From an uncultured Paraglaciecola sp. (GTDB lineage: Bacteria; Pseudomonadota; Gammaproteobacteria; Enterobacterales; Alteromonadaceae), in contig NZ_CAJWCF010000029.1 in NCBI RefSeq assembly GCF_913020055.1, positions 1 to 44,465 on the forward strand: 44,465 nucleotides of DNA. The letters run 5' to 3'. The stretch's first letter is position 1, and every line of letters starts with the position of its first letter. The translations under genes were made by a program, and so were the position numbers. A model generated the notes under the pieces. That model made no database searches. It was given only the letters and a program-made list of their open reading frames with translations, and was not told where the DNA came from. Positions 38,624 through 44,465 of this stretch are shown in pieces.

Positions 38624-41600
38624 ATGAAGCTTGCTGCTTTAATCCAGCCACACATCCATCAACAAATTGAAACTTTGTATCAAACCTTTTTAAGACTTCA
38701 TGAATCCGAACGGAGCCTATTGATAGTATTGGCTGTGATATATAAACCTATTGAAATTACAAAGTTTGCGCAAGTAATCGAAGTATTAGAAACAAGCGGC
38801 CTTTTACCCAATCCCAAAAAAGAATATCGCTTATCTGCGAGGCAAAGAGAGCAATTCATTACACTTTCGTTATTAACAGTTAGCAAAGAGGGTTTACAAC
38901 TCAATAGATTGCTCGCCAATCGTTTAATCACTGAAATTGGCCAATTACGCACAGCGTTTGAGCTTAGCGCAAACCAGAAGTTACTTGAAATAATGAAGGC
39001 TGCCGAAGAAATTGTGCCAGTGATAAATAGTTACAGCTGGCAGAATAAACATGCCGATGAACAAAGAGTCTTTCGAGACCTCTACTATTTGAACCAAATA
39101 GAACAGCTTGAAGCTGAGTTAACATTCAATAAAAACCCACAAGTTATCGACCATGTAAAAAACACTATTTTAGTTGAGATTCTTTTTTTACCTTTTAATT
39201 TAGGCAAATTTTTACAATTGCCCAAAGTGCTGCAATACCAAGCGTTTGCAACTCTTTTTAGAACGTTTCAAATACATGGGCAAAGCTGTACTTACCCCAT
39301 TCAATTATTAGAGCAAGTGTGCGCTGCGAATCCGCTTAGAACAAACCACGGATATAATCTCGACTGCCATCATTTACTTGCCCAGCAGTATTTATATCAA
39401 ATGCGTTTTGACGATTTTGAACGTATCCAAGATATTCAAGACACCAGCAGTTATGGATTGCAGTTGCGAGGTGTTTATTGCTTTTTAACCGGTGAAAACC
39501 AGCAAGCTATCGATTATTTTGAGCAAGCTATGCTCGCTAAAAACAAACTAACAAAACGCAAAAAACAATATTTAAATGATGTGTTGGGGTATTTCTATAA
39601 ATTGGCATTGATGGTTCATGGTAACCAACGGGATGTAAGTTATTTTTCTAATGCCCTGCAACAAGTCGAATTTGAAGACAGCGACCGTAAATCCGATAAT
39701 GATTTTTTTTATATAGGACAAGGTGTCGTTAAACCGATTCAGAGCTTATTGTCGGGCGAAAAATATAATATAAATATTGAATTTAATAGCGTTGATGATG
39801 AGATTGATTTTTTTTCTCATCAGCTCTGCTATTTTAATTATTTATTGGCGCAGGTGTGGTGCAATCAAAGTAAAGATCCCGCGCTTGCTAAGTTAGCATT
39901 AAAATATCAGGGGAACTTTAGGCAACTTGGCTATCCTTTATTTGCAGAAATGTGCCAACAAATGGCGGCGAGTTTCAGTAATAAACCGCCCGAGCAAGAA
40001 ACCAAACTAATTGATGTTACCAGTCTAATAGTTACCAAGTCACAGTGGGACTTAGCCCTAGATAAATTAATTGCACTCAATCCAAATGCTGAAAAAAATG
40101 CGGCACCGGCTGCACAAAAGACAATCAAGCCAGTGCGTTTAATTTGGGAATTTGAAAAGAGTTATGGCCATTCATTGACGGCTCGTGAGCAAAAGTTTAA
40201 TCAATCAGGTTGGAGCAAAGGTCGAGTCGTTTCGTTAAAGCGTTTGAAAGAAGAAACTGCTTTATTTGACTACTTAAGCGAAAGTGATAAGAACATTTGT
40301 CGTGCAATCGATGCTTATCAAAGTTGGGGATATTACTCAAAGCTTGAATACACACTTCAAGGATTGCCAGCTCTAGAAGCCGCAGTGGGAATAGACAACT
40401 TATACCAATCAGATGATTTAAGCCAAGTGATTGAAATCATCAAACGCGAGCCTGAATTATTGGTTAGTCAGCATGGAGATCAACTTTGTTTAAGTATCGC
40501 GGATTTACCCGATGATATGAGCAGTGACGGGGGGCAGCCCGCTTACGATTTAAGGTCTATTACTGATACACAATATCAGCTCACGGTGTTTTCGCCTGAA
40601 CATCTTAAAGTGGCCGACATCATTGGCGAGGCAGGTTTGCTAATTCCCATCAGTGCCAAGCAAAAAGCGTTAGCAGGCATAGCGGCCATTGCGCCATTTT
40701 TAGATATTCAATCTGATATCACAGAGCTTGATACTGGGTTAGAAACCCATGCATGCGATCCCAATTTAGTGGTGAATATTCATCCAATCAAAAACGGGCT
40801 AACATTTACCTGTGTGGTGATGCCATTTGGTGAAACAGGGCCTGCATTCAAACCAGCGGTTGGTAATGCCAGTTTGACCACTGACTTAAACGGTAAGCGC
40901 ATGGCGACTCAACGTGACCTAGTGCGCGAAGAAACATTATTGGACCAACTCGACCAAGCTTGTCCCGCTTTTTTAAATATGCCAGATAACATCTTACTAT
41001 TAGACGACCTACAAACTGCGCTAGTCGCGTTAGAGCAGTTAGAGGTGGCCACCACTCAAGCGCCATTTGATTTAGTGCTACGCTGGCCAAAAGGCAAAAA
41101 AGTAAGCTTAACCAAGAAATTAGACAGCGCGCACTTACACATTACATTTAGTCATAAAAACGAGTGGTTTGATATTACTGGCGACTTACAAATAGACAAT
41201 GAGCAAGTACTCGACCTACGAAAACTGCTGGAGCTGGTCAAAACCAGTCATGGTCGCTTTATAGAGCTTGGCCAAGATCAAATACTCGCCTTGTCTGATG
41301 ATTTACGCCACAAGCTCGAATTAATCAATCAAGTCACCGATGATGGTAAATTTCACCCATTAGCTAGCTTGCAAATGGAGGAAGCCACGACCGGGATGCG
41401 CATGAAAACAATTCATGCCTGGGATGAGCAAACCCTCAAAATGCATCAAGCGAATACGCTTGAACCGCAGATCCCCTCGACGTTTCAAGCGCAATTACGT
41501 GACTATCAATTAGTAGGATTCGACTGGGCATCGCGTCTTGCACATTGGGGCGCAGGCGCTTGTTTAGCCGATGACATGGGCTTGGGTAAAACGTTACAAG

Positions 41601-42901
41601 CGCTCGCTGTTTTATTGTCGCGGGCTAACCAAGGTCCCAGTTTAATCATAGCACCCACATCTGTTTGTTTTAACTGGCAACAGGAAGCGTTAAAATTTGC
41701 ACCTACGCTGAATATCAAAATATTTTCCGACTCAGCTAATACCGTCCAGCGTCAAAAATTGTTAAACGAATTAAGTCCGTTTGACTGCGTGATCATAAGC
41801 TACGGTCTGCTTCAAAGGGAACATGAAATACTGAAAGGCGTTCACTGGCACAGTATAGTAGCCGACGAAGCCCAAGCATTAAAAAACCCATTAACCAAAC
41901 GTACAAAAGCTGCCATCGCATTAAAAAGCGATTTTAAAATGATCACCACTGGCACACCCATTGAAAATAATTTAACCGAGTTATGGAGTTTATTCCGCTT
42001 TATTAACCCTGGTTTGCTGGGAAATATCAAACGCTTTGGCGAGCGTTTTTCAGTGCCAATCGAAAACGCAAACGAAGACCCACTCGCCGCGCGCAAAGCC
42101 AGCCAAGCACTTAAAGCGCTGATCCAACCGTTTATCTTACGGCGCATGAAAAACCAAGTATTAACTGAATTACCATCCCGCACTGAGATCAATATTCGGG
42201 TAGAAATGAGTCCCCAAGAGCGTGACTTTTACGAAGCGCTGCGACTCAATGCAATAGACAATATTAGCCAAAACGACCAACAAACCAATGCAGGCGAACA
42301 GCGAATTAAAATGCTTGCCGAGCTAGTAAAATTACGCCAAGCCTGCTGTCACCCTAAATTGGTCATGGCAGAGGCCAACATACCCAGCGCCAAATTAGCC
42401 GCCCTTGATGAATTACTAGAAGAGCTGAAACTCAACCATCACAAAGCGCTCATTTTTAGCCAGTTTGTTGGGCACTTACAATTAATCAAACAACACATCG
42501 AAGCCAAAGGGATGAGTTATCAATATTTAGATGGCTCCACACCGCAAAAACAACGACAAAAACGCGTGAACGCGTTTCAAAGTGGTGAAGGTGATATATT
42601 TTTAATCAGTTTAAAAGCGGGTGGTTCAGGTTTAAATTTAACTGCAGCAGACTACGTCATACACATGGATCCTTGGTGGAATCCAGCCGTAGAAGAGCAA
42701 GCCTCTGACCGCGCCCACCGCATAGGCCAAACGCGGCCAGTGACCATTTATAGGCTAATTACCCAAAATACAATAGAAGAAAAAATTGTCGCACTTCACC
42801 AACACAAACGCGACCTAGCAGACAAGCTACTATCGGGTAATGAAGCGGTGACTAAGCTGTCGGTAGATGACATGCTGAACCTACTGAAACAGACTTTCTA
42901 G
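38624..42901 (+). CDS. Large SNF2-family ATPase (DEAD/DEAH-type helicase)
   Basis: A 1425-residue protein. The C-terminal 470 residues form a complete SNF2 motor: Walker A DDMGLGKTLQ near residue 983, Walker B-type DEAQALKNP near 1080, motif III TGTPIENNLTELWSLF, and a helicase-C half from about 1275 (ALIFSQFVGHLQ, LISLKAGGSGLNLTAADYV, ASDRAHRIGQTRPV). Such motors translocate on duplex DNA to remodel bound proteins. The N-terminal 960 residues have no SWIM zinc finger that I could find; there is a TPR-like stretch near 277-310 (GENQQAIDYFEQAM). No nuclease or methylase partner is adjacent. The gene is intact up to its stop. Confidence 0.92.
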   Translation: MKLAALIQPHIHQQIETLYQTFLRLHESERSLLIVLAVIYKPIEITKFAQVIEVLETSGLLPNPKKEYRLSARQREQFITLSLLTVSKEGLQLNRLLANRLITEIGQLRTAFELSANQKLLEIMKAAEEIVPVINSYSWQNKHADEQRVFRDLYYLNQIEQLEAELTFNKNPQVIDHVKNTILVEILFLPFNLGKFLQLPKVLQYQAFATLFRTFQIHGQSCTYPIQLLEQVCAANPLRTNHGYNLDCHHLLAQQYLYQMRFDDFERIQDIQDTSSYGLQLRGVYCFLTGENQQAIDYFEQAMLAKNKLTKRKKQYLNDVLGYFYKLALMVHGNQRDVSYFSNALQQVEFEDSDRKSDNDFFYIGQGVVKPIQSLLSGEKYNINIEFNSVDDEIDFFSHQLCYFNYLLAQVWCNQSKDPALAKLALKYQGNFRQLGYPLFAEMCQQMAASFSNKPPEQETKLIDVTSLIVTKSQWDLALDKLIALNPNAEKNAAPAAQKTIKPVRLIWEFEKSYGHSLTAREQKFNQSGWSKGRVVSLKRLKEETALFDYLSESDKNICRAIDAYQSWGYYSKLEYTLQGLPALEAAVGIDNLYQSDDLSQVIEIIKREPELLVSQHGDQLCLSIADLPDDMSSDGGQPAYDLRSITDTQYQLTVFSPEHLKVADIIGEAGLLIPISAKQKALAGIAAIAPFLDIQSDITELDTGLETHACDPNLVVNIHPIKNGLTFTCVVMPFGETGPAFKPAVGNASLTTDLNGKRMATQRDLVREETLLDQLDQACPAFLNMPDNILLLDDLQTALVALEQLEVATTQAPFDLVLRWPKGKKVSLTKKLDSAHLHITFSHKNEWFDITGDLQIDNEQVLDLRKLLELVKTSHGRFIELGQDQILALSDDLRHKLELINQVTDDGKFHPLASLQMEEATTGMRMKTIHAWDEQTLKMHQANTLEPQIPSTFQAQLRDYQLVGFDWASRLAHWGAGACLADDMGLGKTLQALAVLLSRANQGPSLIIAPTSVCFNWQQEALKFAPTLNIKIFSDSANTVQRQKLLNELSPFDCVIISYGLLQREHEILKGVHWHSIVADEAQALKNPLTKRTKAAIALKSDFKMITTGTPIENNLTELWSLFRFINPGLLGNIKRFGERFSVPIENANEDPLAARKASQALKALIQPFILRRMKNQVLTELPSRTEINIRVEMSPQERDFYEALRLNAIDNISQNDQQTNAGEQRIKMLAELVKLRQACCHPKLVMAEANIPSAKLAALDELLEELKLNHHKALIFSQFVGHLQLIKQHIEAKGMSYQYLDGSTPQKQRQKRVNAFQSGEGDIFLISLKAGGSGLNLTAADYVIHMDPWWNPAVEEQASDRAHRIGQTRPVTIYRLITQNTIEEKIVALHQHKRDLADKLLSGNEAVTKLSVDDMLNLLKQTF

Positions 42902-43280
42902 CTCAGGTTAACTCACCACGGCTGGTTTGAGTGTTACACCATTATTGGCAGAAATAACGTCACAATCCGTTGCCAACATTGAGCCGTTAGCCATAAATAT
43001 TGGTAAGCTCGATTTCAAGCTAAAGTCTATAGTGTTGAATTAGACTTAATAACTGAGATAGGAGGCGGTCATTGGGCATCCTTGATTGTTACTTCGGCTA
43101 AACGCCCAAAGCGGACCAAACGAATTATTGAATCGAACGGAAAAAATGAGCGAAAAGCGGTCGGTGGGCTAATTAGTTTTTCAACAGTTAATGCCCATAT
43201 TTTGCGCTATAAAGTATCAGCATACCTACAATAAAAAAACACACCTATACTGTATAAAAATACAGCGATTGGGGTGATAT
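42902..43280. other. Intergenic region before the IS91-family transposase, 379 nt
   Basis: No gene is evident. It contains a degenerate 13-bp direct repeat, GCGGTCATTGGGC (43065-43077) and GCGGTCGGTGGGC (43157-43169), 92 bp apart, and a related GCGGACC between them. The outer end of the IS91-type element should lie somewhere here but no terminal signature could be fixed. Confidence 0.5.
43250..43265. promoter_or_regulatory. LexA (SOS) box upstream of the IS91-family transposase
   Basis: CTGTATAAAAATACAG has the gammaproteobacterial LexA form CTG-N10-CAG with an AT-rich centre and 6-bp perfect arms. It overlaps a -10-like TATACT (43246-43251) and ends 15 nt before the transposase ATG, an ideal position for repression. 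The downstream ribosome-binding site is GGGGTGAT. Confidence 0.75.
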
Positions 43281-44465
43281 ATGTCTATTGTCAAGGATGC
43301 CAGAAGAGAGGGGACGGTAAAGTATGAACGTCATAAACCAGAGCAAACCCTTCTTTATCAAATTATTGAAAAATATTACCCGCAGTTTCTGAGCCACATG
43401 GGGCAACAAGATAAATATCTGCCCAAGTATGTGCGGTCAGAATTTGAAGCGTACCTCAAGTGCGGTCGTTTGGAATATGGGTTTTTGCGAGTACGTTGTG
43501 AAGATTGTCATCATGAGCACTTGGTTGCGTTCAGTTGTAAACGCAGAGGTTTTTGTCCCAGCTGCGGTGCGCGGCGAATGGCAGAAAGCGCTGCCTTGCT
43601 AGTTGATGATGTGTTGCCCCATGAGCCCATTAGGCAATGGGTATTGAGCTTCCCTTTTCAACTTAGATTTTTGTTTGCCAGCTATCCTCAGATCATGGGA
43701 AAAGTACTGGGTATTGTCTATCGCACACTTGCCACACATATCACTAAAAAAGCAGGCTACAACAAACAGACGGCACAAACGGGTGCGGTCACACTGATCC
43801 AACGATTTGGCTCAGCGCTGAATTTAAATATCCATTTTCATATGCTCTACCTTGATGGTGTATATGCCGCAGATAACTATGGCAAAACACGTTTTCACCC
43901 GATAAAAGCCCCGACAAAAAGTGAACTGAATAGTCTTACTCACCGCATTAGCAAGCGTGTGGCGGGTTTTCTTGAGCGCGAGGGCTTATTAGTGAGGGAT
44001 GATGACAATGACTACCTGGCTTTGGATGGGCTGGAAGACGATCCGATGTTGCAAATTCACGGGTATTCCATTACTTATCGCATCGCTACAGGCAAACAGC
44101 AAGGACGAAAGGTCTTTACCTTGCAAACCATTGCACCTATGGCAGAACAAGGGCTTGCGGCAGGCTGTGCCGCAAACGTGGCAGGCTTCAGTCTCCATGC
44201 AGGTGTCATGAGCAACGCACAGGATAGGGGTAAACTCGAAAGGCTGTGCCGTTATATTACCCGCTCTGGGGTATCAGAAAAAAGGTTGGCAATGACGACT
44301 TACGGTAAGGTTCGTTACCAACTAAAAACACCCTACCATGACGGCACCACTCATGTGATCTTTGAACCGCTGGATTTTATTGCCCGTTTAGCGGCACTGG
44401 TGCCCAAACCCAGAGTTAACCTGACGCGCTTTCATGGTGTGTTTGCACCAAACAGTCGGCACCGC
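43281..44465 (+). CDS. IS91-family HUH transposase, 3' end beyond the window
   Basis: 395 codons are open to the last base. An N-terminal zinc-binding domain has Cys73, Cys76, Cys86, Cys92 and Cys95 (RCEDCHHEH, GFCPSCGARR). The HUH metal motif is HFH at 185-187 (NIHFHMLYLDGVY). A conserved LCRYITRSG segment holds a candidate catalytic tyrosine, and the segment near the window end, RFHGVFAPNSRHR, is a family hallmark. IS91 elements move by rolling-circle copying and can carry adjacent DNA. No frameshift is visible, so it may be active. A strong GGGGTGAT precedes the ATG. Confidence 0.93.
   Translation, partial: MSIVKDARREGTVKYERHKPEQTLLYQIIEKYYPQFLSHMGQQDKYLPKYVRSEFEAYLKCGRLEYGFLRVRCEDCHHEHLVAFSCKRRGFCPSCGARRMAESAALLVDDVLPHEPIRQWVLSFPFQLRFLFASYPQIMGKVLGIVYRTLATHITKKAGYNKQTAQTGAVTLIQRFGSALNLNIHFHMLYLDGVYAADNYGKTRFHPIKAPTKSELNSLTHRISKRVAGFLEREGLLVRDDDNDYLALDGLEDDPMLQIHGYSITYRIATGKQQGRKVFTLQTIAPMAEQGLAAGCAANVAGFSLHAGVMSNAQDRGKLERLCRYITRSGVSEKRLAMTTYGKVRYQLKTPYHDGTTHVIFEPLDFIARLAALVPKPRVNLTRFHGVFAPNSRHR

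Larger units (their letters stand above)
43250..44465 (+). mobile_element. IS91-family insertion element, left part only
   Basis: The region holds the promoter and first 395 codons of an IS91-type rolling-circle transposase; the rest, including the origin end, is outside the window. The left boundary is set at the LexA box only for convenience and probably lies further left, between 42902 and 43250. Confidence 0.7.

Overview
The window reads as chromosomal DNA of a marine gammaproteobacterium of the Alteromonadales, most like Glaciecola/Paraglaciecola and relatives. This rests on AT-rich DNA, the gene order pilMNOPQ-aroK-aroB-damX-dam, a divergent PBP1A gene next to pilM, and a trpS-pabA-HDOD-astCAD block. 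The genus is an inference from gene content and order; no database search was possible. No tRNA, rRNA or CRISPR array was seen.

Layout. 1-3900 (mostly minus strand): a truncated exported nucleosidase, folE, a 60-aa unknown protein, a HemJ-type heme enzyme and a ClC chloride transporter. 4000-5280 (plus): a DUF6776-type membrane protein and erpA, closed by a bidirectional terminator. 5299-9885 (minus): arginine succinyltransferase catabolism genes astC/argD-astA-astD with a DUF1338 metalloenzyme gene. 10144-13800 (minus): HDOD regulator, pabA, trpS, rpe. 14123-15230 (plus): a TorF-family porin and a small exported protein, lying between rpe and dam. 15254-19307 (minus): dam, damX, aroB, aroK. 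19534-24079 (minus): pilQPONM of the type IV pilus machine. 24218-28620 (plus): PBP1A and NAD-malic enzyme. 28702-33547 (minus): a PAS-GGDEF diguanylate cyclase, a small beta-rich protein and a 1070-aa winged-helix/STAND-ATPase/TM/TPR regulator. 33854-36462: an aldehyde dehydrogenase and a divergent AraC regulator. 36659-38446: a YiiX-type peptidase, a LysE exporter and DUF3703. 38624-42901: a 1425-aa SNF2 ATPase. 43281-end: an IS91-family transposase cut by the window edge.

Most of the window is conserved core genome: cell wall and pilus assembly, shikimate/chorismate/folate supply, arginine catabolism and Fe-S/heme biogenesis. The accessory part is roughly 28.7-44.5 kb.

The strongest non-obvious signals are regulatory. 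The TorF porin gene has a well-formed sigma-54 -24/-12 promoter (GG-N10-GC) with two NtrC-like sites about 150-170 bp upstream of the expected start, suggesting control by nitrogen status. The IS91 transposase has a perfect-symmetry LexA/SOS box (CTG-N10-CAG) overlapping its likely -10 element. The AraC/aldehyde dehydrogenase intergenic region carries two ACTTGYCTG direct repeats exactly 21 bp apart. The best candidate for a little-described system is the ToxR/CadC-like membrane-tethered STAND ATPase with a translationally coupled 110-aa partner.
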